A stretch of 64,000 nucleotides of DNA, from NCBI GenBank assembly GCA_045130235.1, contig JBGUPJ010000048.1, positions 1 through 64,000 of the forward strand, given 5' to 3'. This document shows, piece by piece, positions 49,689 through 58,608 of this stretch (position 1 is the stretch's first letter; each line of letters opens with the position of its first letter). A program made the position numbers and the translations under genes. Origin of the DNA: UBA1756 sp045130235. GTDB lineage: Bacteria > Bacteroidota > Bacteroidia > Bacteroidales > WCHB1-69. The notes under the pieces are model-generated. The model did no database searches. It worked only from the letters and a program-made list of their open reading frames with translations, and had not been told where the DNA came from.

Positions 49689-51464
49689 ATGCGTATGAAA
49701 AAAGTACTACTCCTTTTCAGTCTGGCATTCTCATTCGCCATGCTTCAGGCACAGACGGTTGTCTATTCCGACAACTTCGACAGCTACACCGCTGGTCAGC
49801 AGCTTTGTTCACAGAACAACACCAACTGGACGACATGGAGCAACGCCCCCGGCACCTCCGAAGATGCCTACATCTCTACCGAGCAGGCTAATAGCGGAAG
49901 CAACTCCCTTAAAATCACTGGTACCAACGACATCATCTATCGTTTCTCCAACCAGACTTCAGGGGTGTTCGACATCGACTTCAACTATTATGTCCCCACA
50001 AGTGGCAGCGGTGCCTACTTCAACGTGCAGCACTACTACAACCCAGGAATAGAGTGGGCCTTCGAGTGCTTCCTCTACAACAGCGGCAGTGGCTACATCA
50101 CCATCAACAACAACAATACCAACTTCAGCTATCCGACCAATGCATGGTTCCCTGTCAAGATTCATGTGGACCTTGACAACAACTCGGCCAGCCTCACGGT
50201 CAACGGCACCAGCGTCATCACCTGGACCTTCAGCAACACCTCCGAGGCGTCCAACGGTCTTTGCCAGCTGGGTTCTGTCAACTTCTACGCGGGTGCACCG
50301 AACAACGCCAGCGGCACCTACTATGTGGACGATTTCGTCTTCTCAGAAATCACCGCAGCCAACGACGGCAGCTTCGTCATTACACCGAACATGGACATCG
50401 ACTGGGTTGTTGAGTACAATTCCACCGCGACCTACCCCCTCAGCCTCAGCAATCCCGGCGGCATGCCCGTCAACTACCGCATCGTGCCGGTTTACGACGT
50501 GACTGCTGGCACTGCACAAGGAGAAACCACCCTCACCCGTGCCGGTGAACTGGGCAGCGGCATCCTCTTCAGCAGCACCTTCGCCGCTGCCGCCATCGGC
50601 TTTACCGCCACCGACCTCATCAACCAGAACCTCATCGGCAGCTCGCTGGACCGCATCGAAGTCTATTTGGAAAACGTTGATTTGATGCTCAACCCCAAAA
50701 TCCAGATTTACGACATGAACGGCATCCTCGTGGACGGCCCTGGCGAAGTGGTTTACGAGCAGGCCTTCAATCCTGTGGAGGGTTATAACAGTGTGTCCCT
50801 CAACACTCCATATCTGCTCGACGGCCGCGATCTCTGGTTCGGTGTCTATTATGAGCAGACGGAAGAGACCGCCGCATCCGACACCAAGCCCTCCATCGGC
50901 TGCGACGACGCCACCACACCCGACCCGTACGGCAACTGGTGCAAGACCTCTGTGGCATGGAACCACCTCAACACCAACTCCTCACTCACCTACAACTGGG
51001 CCATTGCAGGCTATGTGAGCGGTACCCCCATCACCCCGTGGATGAGCATCGCGCCCACCGCACAGGGCACCCTCGCCGCCAACGGTTCGGAACAGGTCAC
51101 CATCTCCCTCACTGCCGGTGACTTTGGTACCATCCGTACCGGCAAACTGTACCTCTACTCCAACGACCTCAACAACAGCGTCAACATCCTAAATGTCACG
51201 GTTCATGCCGTCGTATTCGACGATATTGACGAGAACGAGTCCAGCCTTGTCAGTATCTATCCGAGTCCTGCCAGCGCAGTGTTGAACGTCCACGCTGAAA
51301 ACTTCAGCAATGTCCAGATCATCAACTCCTTCGGACAGATTGTCTATAGCGCCAACATCACCGACAATGATTTCCAGATCAATGTCTCCAACCTCAGCAA
51401 CGGCGTTTATTTCATCCGTTTGAACGGCGAAAGCACTGTCACCAGAAAGTTTATCAAGAAATAA
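49689..51464 (+). CDS. T9SS type-A cargo, lectin/LamG-like
   Basis: This 591-residue exported protein has a signal peptide ending in LQAQ. Residues ~22-220 form a beta-sandwich typical of concanavalin/LamG-like or choice-of-anchor domains (VVYSDNFDSYTAGQQLCSQN, TYYVDDFVFSEI). A middle region (LSLSNPGGMPVNYRIV ... WMSIAPTAQGTLAANGSEQV) has Ig-like character. The last ~75 residues (SIYPSPASAVLNVHAENFSN, VYFIRLNGESTVTRKFIKK) are a type-A T9SS sorting domain ending in Lys-Lys. A surface or secreted adhesin or carbohydrate-binding role is inference. ATG 49695 is an alternative start. Confidence 0.87.
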   Translation: MRMKKVLLLFSLAFSFAMLQAQTVVYSDNFDSYTAGQQLCSQNNTNWTTWSNAPGTSEDAYISTEQANSGSNSLKITGTNDIIYRFSNQTSGVFDIDFNYYVPTSGSGAYFNVQHYYNPGIEWAFECFLYNSGSGYITINNNNTNFSYPTNAWFPVKIHVDLDNNSASLTVNGTSVITWTFSNTSEASNGLCQLGSVNFYAGAPNNASGTYYVDDFVFSEITAANDGSFVITPNMDIDWVVEYNSTATYPLSLSNPGGMPVNYRIVPVYDVTAGTAQGETTLTRAGELGSGILFSSTFAAAAIGFTATDLINQNLIGSSLDRIEVYLENVDLMLNPKIQIYDMNGILVDGPGEVVYEQAFNPVEGYNSVSLNTPYLLDGRDLWFGVYYEQTEETAASDTKPSIGCDDATTPDPYGNWCKTSVAWNHLNTNSSLTYNWAIAGYVSGTPITPWMSIAPTAQGTLAANGSEQVTISLTAGDFGTIRTGKLYLYSNDLNNSVNILNVTVHAVVFDDIDENESSLVSIYPSPASAVLNVHAENFSNVQIINSFGQIVYSANITDNDFQINVSNLSNGVYFIRLNGESTVTRKFIKK

Positions 51465-51489
51465 CCTTATATCATTTCTGAAAACAATC

Positions 51490-51520
51490 AATCCCTGTCT
51501 TTTGGCGGGGATTTTTTTTT
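51490..51520 (+). terminator. terminator after the 591-residue cargo gene
   Basis: AATCCC pairs with GGGATT and is followed by nine T residues. Confidence 0.88.
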
Positions 51521-51601
51521 GTTTAATATTTTGAAGAATTTGCGAATTCAGTTGTAAGTTTACCACCGCTTTCCTTACAAGTTTTTTTGCAGGAAGGGCA
51601 C

Positions 51602-51631
51602 AAAAAAGGGATGTCGGTTGGACATCCCTTT
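51602..51631 (-). terminator. terminator after the 403-residue cargo gene
   Basis: Perfect 11-bp stem (51605-51615 with 51621-51631), 5-nt loop, then TTTTTT on the minus strand. Confidence 0.92.
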
Positions 51632-51665
51632 AGGTTAGCTAATACCTCGATACCGAGGACAGGCA

Positions 51666-52877
51666 TTATTTCTTCACCACTTTCTTGGTGATGACGTTGT
51701 CGTCGTTGGTGGTGATGCGGAAAACATACACGCCGTTGGCCTGTGAGCTGAGGTTGATGCTGTTCACATTCTCATCGGTCATGACCATGCGGCCACTGAA
51801 GTCGTAGATTTCCACGCGGGAAGCGGTTTCGCTCAGGTTAACCATGCCGTTAGTGGGATTCGGGTAGAGTGTGAAATTGGCCTTGATGTTGTCTTCAATG
51901 CCAGTGTTGTCCTCAATTTTGAAGTTATCGATGTACAGACGCAACATATCGGTGTCGGAGGTGCAATAGAAGTTAATTCTGTAATCTCCTGTATATTCAG
52001 ATAAATCTATAGTCTGTGTGATAGCGGAGGTGTTCGTCACATCCGTGTAATCCATAATCTTATAGTAAGAGCCATTGTAAAGCCAAACAGACAATCTCTC
52101 TGGATAAGAACCACTTCCGCAGTAGTAGTCGAAGCTGAGTGTCTGATGTCCGTTCAGTGTGAAATAAGGGCTATAGACATCATCATCAGCATCAGCATCA
52201 GAATTATAACGATAACATAAAGCGTCATTGTACAGATAGAAAGTGTTGCCGTCCTCGTTCTCATCGTCCGTAGTCCAGCAGGTCATCTGCGCTATATCGG
52301 AGAAGTCGTTTTCGTAGGGGTAAGTTGAAATCGGATCGCAGGTGTTGCTGCTGGTGATGGAAATGTTGTCGAGGTACAAATAACCCATGTTGGCATCAGA
52401 AGTCACATAGAAGTTAAGTCGGTAAACTCCAGTGATGCCCGACAAATCGATTGACTCGGTCGTAGCAGATGTGTTGCTGACTGTGGTGGATCCCATAATG
52501 TTCATATAGGTATCTGCTTCCGGGTCGTACAGATATACCGACAGTCTTTCAGGGTAACTTCCCCATTCACACCAATAGTCAAAGGTCAGGGTCTGGGTGC
52601 CATCAAAATAGATGTCACCGGAAAACAAATCGTCATCGGCATCGTTGTCCGTGTTATACCTGTAGTAGGCCACCATTCCCAAATCTTCATTAACGCTGGG
52701 AATGCCAAGAACCCAAGTGGAACCATCTTCGTTCACGTCATCAATATCCCAGCAACCGTTTTGGATTTCGGAAGAGAAATCACAGGAATACGGGTAGGAA
52801 AAATTGACGCCGCATTGTGCATTACCAATGGTTATCATGGCAACCATTGCAAACAAAAATGTAAAAAACTTTTTCAT
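51666..52877 (-). CDS. T9SS type-A cargo with two tandem MAM/cleaved-adhesin-like domains
   Basis: This 403-residue secreted protein has a signal peptide ending in GNAQ. Two homologous ~150-residue domains follow, each opening with a YPY-[ES]-x-DFS motif, then W-x-x-DD-x-NEDG, then FDY-x-C-x-x-GSYPERLSV and closing with LYLDNISI or LYIDNFKI. This is the MAM/choice-of-anchor J type. The last ~70 residues (LYPNPTNGMVNLSETASRVE, GVYVFRITTNDDNVITKKVV) form a type-A T9SS sorting domain. Several Asp-rich loops (DADADDD) suggest calcium binding. The TATCTTTG promoter word is at 52987-52994. A start two codons upstream (52883) is also possible. Confidence 0.86.
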   Translation of the reverse strand: MKKFFTFLFAMVAMITIGNAQCGVNFSYPYSCDFSSEIQNGCWDIDDVNEDGSTWVLGIPSVNEDLGMVAYYRYNTDNDADDDLFSGDIYFDGTQTLTFDYWCEWGSYPERLSVYLYDPEADTYMNIMGSTTVSNTSATTESIDLSGITGVYRLNFYVTSDANMGYLYLDNISITSSNTCDPISTYPYENDFSDIAQMTCWTTDDENEDGNTFYLYNDALCYRYNSDADADDDVYSPYFTLNGHQTLSFDYYCGSGSYPERLSVWLYNGSYYKIMDYTDVTNTSAITQTIDLSEYTGDYRINFYCTSDTDMLRLYIDNFKIEDNTGIEDNIKANFTLYPNPTNGMVNLSETASRVEIYDFSGRMVMTDENVNSINLSSQANGVYVFRITTNDDNVITKKVVKK

Positions 52878-52986
52878 AGGCATAAAATTTAAGGTTAATA
52901 AATAATGTGGTTGTTAATAGTATTCTTCAAATTGTCAAAGCAGAAAAATTTCGTCTTTTATCCCATTTTACCTTCTATGAACATTG

Positions 52987-52994
52987 CAAAGATA
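52987..52994 (-). promoter_or_regulatory. -7 promoter word of the 403-residue cargo gene
   Basis: TATCTTTG on the minus strand, about 110 bp upstream of ATG 52877. Confidence 0.6.
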
Positions 52995-53190
52995 GGGATT
53001 TTTTGGGAAAAAGCACCAAAAAAGAAAAAAAATTTTCAACTTTTTTTACAGGAAGTAAAATATAGTCAAACAATATCTTATGAATTGTTGACATTCTTTC
53101 TTCACCACTTTGCACGCAAAAAGTGTTTTTGCATGGCTTTGAAAATGGAAGAAAATAAGGACAATTCTGTATTTTTTTATTAAAAAATCG

Positions 53191-53198
53191 TATCTTTG
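53191..53198 (+). promoter_or_regulatory. -7 promoter word of gcvP
   Basis: TATCTTTG, 54 bp upstream of ATG 53253. Confidence 0.65.
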
Positions 53199-53252
53199 CA
53201 CCCGTTTCTCGCAAAAGAAGAGAATTTTTAAATACTTAATAATCATTATAAT

Positions 53253-56108
53253 ATGGCAATTAAAGACGATTTTACAACCCGCCACAACGGACCTTCCTGC
53301 GAGGAGGCCCAGAAAATGTTACAGACCATCGGCGTCAAAACGATGGATGAACTGATTGAGAAGACGGTGCCCGCGGCCATCCGCCTGCCCCGCCCGCTCG
53401 ACCTCCCCGAAGGCATGCAGGAGGGCGAGTACCTCAACCTCATCAATGAAAAGATGGCCAAGAATAAAATGTACCGCTCTTTCATCGGTATGGGCCACTA
53501 CAATACCTACACCCCCGCGGTGATTCTCCGCAACATCTTCGAGAACCCCGGCTGGTACACCGCCTACACTCCCTATCAGGCTGAGATTTCACAGGGCCGT
53601 ATCGAAGCCCTGCTCAACTACCAGACCATGGTCAGCTCGCTCACGGCCATGCCGCTCGCCAACGCCTCCATGCTGGACGACGCCACCGCCGCCGGCGAGA
53701 TGATGCTGATGTTCTTCCGCTGCCGCACCCGCGAACAGCAGAAAAATAACGTCCGCAAGTACTTCGTTTCCGAAGGCGTGTTCCCGCACTGCGTCGGTGT
53801 GATGCAGACCAATGCCGCCGCCCAGGGCATCGAGCTCGTCATCGGCAAAGCCGATCAGATAGAACTCGACGAGACCTTCTTCGGCGCGATGATCCAGTAC
53901 CCCAACTACTGGGGCAGCATCCACGACTTCTCCGCTTTCACCGCCAAGTGCCACGAAAAGCACATCTTCGTGGGTGTTGCCACCGACCTGTACGCCCTCA
54001 CGCTCCTCACGCCTCCCGGTGAATGGGGCGCCGACTGCGTGACCGGCTCCACCCAGCGTTTCGGTATCCCGATGGGCTTCGGCTCACCGGCCGCCGGCTT
54101 CTACGCCTGCACCGAGGAGTTCAAGCGCCAAATGCCCGGCCGTATCATCGGTATCACCGTTGACGCCGAAGGCAACCGCGCCGTGCGTATGGCCCTCCAG
54201 ATGCGCGAACAGCACATCAAGCGCGAGAAAGCCACCTCCAACATCTGCACCGCCAGCGCCCTCACCGCCATCATGGCCGGCTTCTACGCCATGTGGCACG
54301 GTGCCGACGGACTCCGCAACAAAGCCATCAAGATCAACGTGCTGGCCGGCGTGCTGGCTAACGAAGCCGCCAAGTACGGTTTCAAACAGTACAACGAGGT
54401 TTATTTCGACACCCTCTGCCTCGAAACACCCGAAGGTCTTACCTGCGACGACGTGAAGAAGGTGGCCCTGTCGAAAGAGATCAACCTCTGCTACCACTGC
54501 GAACGCTGCTTCACCGTCTCTTTGGACGAGACCGTGACCTTGAAGGATGTCAACGCCATCCTCGAAGTGCTGGCCATTACCGCCAACAAGCCGTTCACTC
54601 CCTATGTTTGCAACGGCAACTGCACACCGATGGCCAACATCCCCGAGAACTTGCAGCGCAAGTCTCCCATCCTCACCCAGGAAATCTTCCACAAATATCA
54701 TTCCGAAACGGAAATGATGCGTTATATGAAGATGATGGAAATCAAGGATTTGTCGCTCAACCGCGCGATGATTCCGCTGGGAAGCTGCACCATGAAGCTC
54801 AACGCTGCCGCCGAGATGCTGCCGCTGAGCTGGGCCGCTGCCTGCAACATCCATCCGTACGCTCCCGCCGACCAGACCCAGGGCTACCTCGAGATGATCG
54901 ACGAGATGAGCCACTGGCTCTGCACCATCACCGGTTTCAAGGCCATGTCGTTCCAGCCCAACTCCGGTGCTGCCGGTGAGTATGCTGGTCTGACGGTCAT
55001 CCGCAACTATCTGCACCACATAGGCCAGGGTCACCGCAACATCTGCCTGATTCCCGCCTCCGCACACGGCACCAACCCCGCCTCTTCCGCCAAGGCCGGC
55101 TTCCAAGTCTGCGTGGTGAAATCGACTGAGGACGGTGAAATCGACGTGAACGACCTGCGCGAGAAGGCCGAGGCCAACCGCGACAACCTCGCCTGCCTCA
55201 TGATCACCTATCCCTCCACGCACGGCGTGTTCGAGGAGGCGGTGCTCGACATCATCAAGATTGTACACGAGAACGGCGGCCAGGTGTATATGGACGGTGC
55301 CAACATGAACGCCCAGGTGGGTCTGACCTCCCCCGGCACGATGGGCGCCGACGTGTGCCACCTCAACCTGCACAAGACCTTTGCCATGCCTCACGGCGGT
55401 GGCGGTCCTGGCGTGGGCACCATCTGCGTGGCTGAGCACCTCGTGGACTTCCTGCCGAAGCACGCTTTGGCAACTGTTGGCGGCAAAAACGGCAGTCAGG
55501 TGGCCTCCTCGCCTTACGGCAGCGCCTACCTGTTGCCCATCACCTACGGCTACCTCAAGATGCTGGGCGGCGAGGGCTTGAAGCACGTCACCGAATGGGC
55601 CATCCTGAATGCCAACTACATCCGTGCCCGTCTGCAGAACGACTATAAGATTCTCTATACCGGCAAGAACGGCATGTGCGCACACGAGATGATTCTCGAC
55701 TGCAACGAGTTCGAGAAGAGCTGCGGCGTGCAGGTGGGCGACATCGCCAAGCGTTTGATGGACTATGGTTTCCACGCTCCCACCGTGGCCTTCCCGGTAC
55801 ACGGCACTTTGATGGTGGAGCCCACCGAAAGCGAGCCGCTGAGCGAGCTCGACCGTTTCTGCGACGCCATGCTCTCCATCCGTCAGGAGATCCGCGACAT
55901 TGAAGAGGGCAAGGCCGACCGCGTGAACAACGTCATCAAGCGCGCCCCGCACACGATGGGTGTGGTCTGCGCCGACACGTGGGATCGTCCGTACACCCGC
56001 CAGCAGGCTGCTTTCCCGATGCCCGTCGCCGACAAGTACTGGCCGACCGTCAGCAAGATCGACGACGCATTTGGGGATAGAAACTTGGTGTGCGTACTCG
56101 ACAAGTAG
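53253..56108 (+). CDS. gcvP: glycine dehydrogenase (decarboxylating), P-protein
   Basis: The P-protein of the glycine cleavage system decarboxylates glycine with PLP and passes the methylamine to lipoyl GcvH. At 951 residues both halves (GcvPA-like and GcvPB-like) are fused, as in most Gram-negative bacteria. Visible features are RHNGPSCEEAQKMLQTIG at the start, SFIGMGHYNTYTPAVILRNI, and the PLP lysine at Lys708 in HLNLHKTFAMPHGGGGPG. The glycine-rich loop and C-terminal HAPTVAFPVHGTLMVEPTES complete the fold. gcvT and gcvH are not in the window. The gene is GC-rich with strong codon bias, as expected for a well-expressed enzyme. Confidence 0.97.
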   Translation: MAIKDDFTTRHNGPSCEEAQKMLQTIGVKTMDELIEKTVPAAIRLPRPLDLPEGMQEGEYLNLINEKMAKNKMYRSFIGMGHYNTYTPAVILRNIFENPGWYTAYTPYQAEISQGRIEALLNYQTMVSSLTAMPLANASMLDDATAAGEMMLMFFRCRTREQQKNNVRKYFVSEGVFPHCVGVMQTNAAAQGIELVIGKADQIELDETFFGAMIQYPNYWGSIHDFSAFTAKCHEKHIFVGVATDLYALTLLTPPGEWGADCVTGSTQRFGIPMGFGSPAAGFYACTEEFKRQMPGRIIGITVDAEGNRAVRMALQMREQHIKREKATSNICTASALTAIMAGFYAMWHGADGLRNKAIKINVLAGVLANEAAKYGFKQYNEVYFDTLCLETPEGLTCDDVKKVALSKEINLCYHCERCFTVSLDETVTLKDVNAILEVLAITANKPFTPYVCNGNCTPMANIPENLQRKSPILTQEIFHKYHSETEMMRYMKMMEIKDLSLNRAMIPLGSCTMKLNAAAEMLPLSWAAACNIHPYAPADQTQGYLEMIDEMSHWLCTITGFKAMSFQPNSGAAGEYAGLTVIRNYLHHIGQGHRNICLIPASAHGTNPASSAKAGFQVCVVKSTEDGEIDVNDLREKAEANRDNLACLMITYPSTHGVFEEAVLDIIKIVHENGGQVYMDGANMNAQVGLTSPGTMGADVCHLNLHKTFAMPHGGGGPGVGTICVAEHLVDFLPKHALATVGGKNGSQVASSPYGSAYLLPITYGYLKMLGGEGLKHVTEWAILNANYIRARLQNDYKILYTGKNGMCAHEMILDCNEFEKSCGVQVGDIAKRLMDYGFHAPTVAFPVHGTLMVEPTESEPLSELDRFCDAMLSIRQEIRDIEEGKADRVNNVIKRAPHTMGVVCADTWDRPYTRQQAAFPMPVADKYWPTVSKIDDAFGDRNLVCVLDK

Positions 56109-56134
56109 TTAAAAGTTGAGAGTTAAAAGTTAAA
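56107..56134. repeat. 7-bp tandem array (AGTTAAA)x4
   Basis: Four heptamers directly after the gcvP stop, leading into a terminator hairpin. Confidence 0.85.
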
Positions 56135-56168
56135 AGTAGGAAGTGACGGTAGGTTGCTTCCTACTTTT
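56132..56168 (+). terminator. terminator after gcvP (repeated element copy 1)
   Basis: AAAAGTAGGAAG pairs perfectly with CTTCCTACTTTT around a 13-nt loop. A nearly identical sequence recurs at 56913-56949. Confidence 0.88.
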
Positions 56169-56281
56169 TCTTTAGCAGAATAGGCTGAGCTTTGCAGGAA
56201 AAAATCTGCGAATTTCTGCGCTGTCTGCGGGAAATAATTCGCGTAATCTGCGAAATTCGTAGTTGTCTCTTGGGATAGTTG

Positions 56282-56289
56282 TATCTTTG
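56282..56289 (+). promoter_or_regulatory. -7 promoter word of the 184-residue barrel gene
   Basis: TATCTTTG, 28 bp upstream of ATG 56318; it lies inside the longer frame beginning at 56279 and so decides the start. Confidence 0.65.
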
Positions 56290-56317
56290 CAGCCTAATTT
56301 CCAAAACATTAAAGAAT

Positions 56318-56872
56318 ATGAAAAGAACCCTTATCCTGATTTGCTGTACCTTTTTCGTGGTGCTTTCGTTTGCACAGAATGTCTCCAATCCGAAACAGCC
56401 CAAGGACAATGGCTGGTGGTGTGCCGTGGAGGGTCATGCGGGCGCTGTGTTTTTCCGCCCGCAGGCGTATGAGGGACTATTCGGAATCTCGTTCACCAAC
56501 GGCTATCGCTTCTCCGAATATGCGCGGTTGGGTGTCGGTTTTGGCGTCACAACCACCAAGTACGACTATGATTTTGTAAGCCATTATCCCTACAAGCTCC
56601 AAGCAGCCACCCTGCCGCTGTTCTTGAATGTCCGTGGAAATATTTTGAGCCAGAAAGAACGGAAGTGTGTGCCCTTCTGGAATGCGGACATCGGCTTTGC
56701 TTTCCTCAAGAACCTTTTCTTTTTTGATGCCGGTGTCGGAATGCGAGTGGGAGGGAACCGCCACGCTTTCGTATTGAGTGCCAACTATATCGGAAGAATG
56801 GTGGATTTCGATTACCGTAAAGAGTCTAATTTCAGCAACGGCATCATGTTCAAGCTCGGGTATGAGTTTTGA
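56318..56872 (+). CDS. outer-membrane beta-barrel protein
   Basis: This 184-residue exported protein has a signal peptide MKRTLILICCTFFVVLSFAQ. Amphipathic beta-strands follow (YARLGVGFGVTTTKYDY, AATLPLFLNVRGNIL, FFFDAGVGMRVGGNRHAFVL) and the C-terminus ends FKLGYEF with terminal Phe. It is probably an 8-strand barrel of the OmpW/OmpX-like type. No ligand or enzyme motif is seen. Monocistronic, between two copies of the repeated terminator element. Confidence 0.8.
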   Translation: MKRTLILICCTFFVVLSFAQNVSNPKQPKDNGWWCAVEGHAGAVFFRPQAYEGLFGISFTNGYRFSEYARLGVGFGVTTTKYDYDFVSHYPYKLQAATLPLFLNVRGNILSQKERKCVPFWNADIGFAFLKNLFFFDAGVGMRVGGNRHAFVLSANYIGRMVDFDYRKESNFSNGIMFKLGYEF

Positions 56873-56912
56873 GAGTTGAGAACTGAAAACTGAAGATTGA
56901 AAGTTTTTTTCC

Positions 56913-56949
56913 AAGTAGGAAGTGACGGCAGGTTGCTTCATACTTTTTT
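56913..56949 (+). repeat. repeated terminator element copy 2
   Basis: AAGTAGGAAGTGACGG-C-AGGTTGCTTC-A-TACTTTTTT matches the element at 56132-56168 with only two substitutions. One of them breaks a stem pair. It is preceded by heptamer-like sequence (AACTGAA). Confidence 0.85.
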
Positions 56950-56969
56950 GTTGATTTATAGAAAAGTTG

Positions 56970-56977
56970 TATCTTTG
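56970..56977 (+). promoter_or_regulatory. -7 promoter word of the DUF1566-like gene
   Basis: TATCTTTG, 73 bp upstream of ATG 57051. Confidence 0.6.
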
Positions 56978-57050
56978 CCGATTGAAAATAATGAAACCGA
57001 TTGAATAAAACCGATGTGCCGGATGGGATATAACGCGGTGGAAAAAGTAA

Positions 57051-57476
57051 ATGAATGTAAAATCTGTTTTTAGCTTCGCAGTAGTAATGTGCTTTGTCAC
57101 TTTTGCTTTCTCACAAAGCAGTGACCAAGAGGAACGGGATCCCAATGCACCCAAAAACACTATAAAAATACCTGGAATGGAAATTTATGTAAGTGGAAGT
57201 GATGAGGCATCCCGTATGCCTTACGATGTTGCCAAAAGCGCTTGTGCCTGCAAAGGTGATGGCTGGAGACTTCCTACAATAGGAGAATTGCAGGCTATTT
57301 ATGGTTATAAGGACATGTTCGGAAATTTCAGTCGGGAATACTATTGGGCATACGAACAGAAAATGTTCAGCGGAAGGTTTTACAACCTTAATTTCAAAAA
57401 CGGTAGAATTTCGGATGAAGAGGTGAACGAGGATAACAAGGTCCGTTGTGTTTGGTCTGCGAAGAAGCCCGAATAA
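57051..57476 (+). CDS. secreted DUF1566-like protein
   Basis: This 141-residue protein has a signal peptide ending in AFSQ. The body has the pattern of the DUF1566/Lcl C-terminal module found in surface lectin-like proteins: AKSACACKGDGWRLPTIGEL, REYYWAYEQKMFSGRFYNLN, NGRISDEEVNEDNKVRCVW. Function is unknown; the fold is related to C-type-lectin/formylglycine-generating families. Monocistronic, ending in a terminator and convergent with rpmB. Confidence 0.75.
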   Translation: MNVKSVFSFAVVMCFVTFAFSQSSDQEERDPNAPKNTIKIPGMEIYVSGSDEASRMPYDVAKSACACKGDGWRLPTIGELQAIYGYKDMFGNFSREYYWAYEQKMFSGRFYNLNFKNGRISDEEVNEDNKVRCVWSAKKPE

Positions 57477-57499
57477 CGAGAGTTCTCTCCCCAATATGC

Positions 57500-57534
57500 A
57501 CGCCCCATCGCTTTGTCGCGAGGGCGTTTTTTTT
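57500..57534 (+). terminator. terminator between the DUF1566-like gene and rpmB
   Basis: ACGCCC pairs with GGGCGT, followed by eight T residues on the plus strand. Confidence 0.85.
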
Positions 57535-57596
57535 ATTTAAAAAAAGAACAGCCGCCCGAAAGCAGCTGTCCTTCCATAAAATCCCAAACAAAAATT

Positions 57597-57830
57597 TTAT
57601 AAAACCCCTTTTTTGTCTGCTTCAATAATGCTATTCCATACGCCATTCTTGCTCATCGTACGCATGGCCTTGGCGGAAACCTTCAGAACTACCCAGTCGT
57701 TCAATTCAGGAACGAAGAATTTCTTCGTGTGGAGGTTGGGCTTGAAGGTTCTTTTAGTTTTAATATTGGAATGGGAAACATAGTTTCCTACGATGGCTTT
57801 CTTTCCAGTGATTTGACAAACTCTTGACAT
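57597..57830 (-). CDS. rpmB: 50S ribosomal protein L28
   Basis: This 77-residue L28 begins MSRVCQITGKKAIVGNYVSH and contains KTKRTFKPNLHTKKFFVP, VVLKVSAKAMRTM, the usual L28 pattern. In most Bacteroidota rpmB is followed by rpmG (L33) and a small protein; here no rpmG follows and the next gene is convergent. A TATTTTTG promoter word is at 57874-57881. Confidence 0.97.
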   Translation of the reverse strand: MSRVCQITGKKAIVGNYVSHSNIKTKRTFKPNLHTKKFFVPELNDWVVLKVSAKAMRTMSKNGVWNSIIEADKKGVL

Positions 57831-57873
57831 CTCTCTCTAATTTTGTGTGTTTATTTCCTTCAAAATTGGAGTG

Positions 57874-57881
57874 CAAAAATA
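57874..57881 (-). promoter_or_regulatory. -7 promoter word of rpmB
   Basis: TATTTTTG on the minus strand, 43 bp upstream of the rpmB ATG and 10 bp after the ispD stop. Confidence 0.65.
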
Positions 57882-57891
57882 CGACTATTTT

Positions 57892-58608
57892 TTATTTCTG
57901 CAACCCTTTTTTATTATTTTCTTGAAAATATTTTATAAATTCTTGAATATCAGTTTTGTATGTAAGTTTTTTATTGCTAATTTCTCCTTCCACTATCGCA
58001 ATGGGGATTTCTGGAAAATAATGTTTAAAAAGTCCACAATCGTCTGTAAAACAATATTTTGAATTGATTTTTAGCTGTGAGATGGCTTGATGAAGCAGGG
58101 GGAGGTGAAAAGCCTGCGGGGTTTGTGCAAATCGGAAGTTTTGGCGGTTGGGTACGCATTTTACGCTATTATCCTCCACTTCCAGCAGGGTGTCGCTGAC
58201 GGGGATGGCGGGCACTGCCGCCGCATGACTCTCCAAGGCGTCCAGCAGCCGGTCGATAAGCGCTGCAGACACGCAGGGACGCGCCGCATCGTGGATCAGC
58301 AGGTTGCCCTCAGCGGGACAGGCCTCTACAGCCGCCGCCGTTGACCAGTACCGTTCGGCTCCGCCTGGCACCGTCAGCCGCCACTTCCCGCCAGGATACT
58401 TCGCCCGAATGGCGTCCACCCGCCCGATATGGTCGGGATGCGACACCACCACGATATTGTCGACGCGTGGATGAGCCTCAAAAACTTCTATCGTCCGCTC
58501 CAGCAACGTCTTGCCCGCTAGATCCAAGAACTGTTTGGGCGCTTCGCCCCCCACACGGCTGCCTGTTCCACCTGCCAAAATCGCTACTATATTATTTCTA
58601 TCTTTCAT
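57892..58608 (-). CDS. ispD: 2-C-methyl-D-erythritol 4-phosphate cytidylyltransferase
   Basis: IspD makes CDP-methylerythritol in the MEP isoprenoid pathway. The 238-residue protein shows the nucleotidyltransferase motif ILAGGTGSRVGGEAPKQFLD, HDAARPCVS, AVPAIPVSDTLLEV and RFAQTPQAFHLPLLHQA. The start overlaps the stop of the DUF4292 gene by one base (TAATG), so translation is coupled. The 3' third of the gene is clearly AT-richer than the rest. An IspD-like pentitol-phosphate cytidylyltransferase is a weaker alternative. Confidence 0.92.
   Translation of the reverse strand: MKDRNNIVAILAGGTGSRVGGEAPKQFLDLAGKTLLERTIEVFEAHPRVDNIVVVSHPDHIGRVDAIRAKYPGGKWRLTVPGGAERYWSTAAAVEACPAEGNLLIHDAARPCVSAALIDRLLDALESHAAAVPAIPVSDTLLEVEDNSVKCVPNRQNFRFAQTPQAFHLPLLHQAISQLKINSKYCFTDDCGLFKHYFPEIPIAIVEGEISNKKLTYKTDIQEFIKYFQENNKKGLQK

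Larger units (their letters stand above)
52884..53252. other. intergenic region with two divergent promoters
   Basis: This 369-bp region holds no convincing gene. It contains a minus-strand TATCTTTG word (52987-52994) for the cargo gene and a plus-strand TATCTTTG word (53191-53198) for gcvP. Short frames across it (e.g. 52905-53183 plus) overlap the promoters and have no family resemblance. No glycine riboswitch (tandem aptamer pattern) was recognised upstream of gcvP; only a small TTCTC...GAGAA hairpin is visible after the promoter. Confidence 0.7.

Noticed and set aside
52905..53183. 92-residue frame in the intergenic region before gcvP
   Set aside because: Overlaps the promoter of the T9SS cargo gene, is AT-rich low-complexity sequence and resembles no protein.
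53199..53252. Possible glycine riboswitch upstream of gcvP
   Set aside because: Only about 55 nt lie between promoter and start, with one short hairpin; too short for a glycine aptamer.
54084..55952. 622-residue open frame antisense to gcvP
   Set aside because: Shadow of the strongly codon-biased gcvP; no domain pattern or initiation signals.
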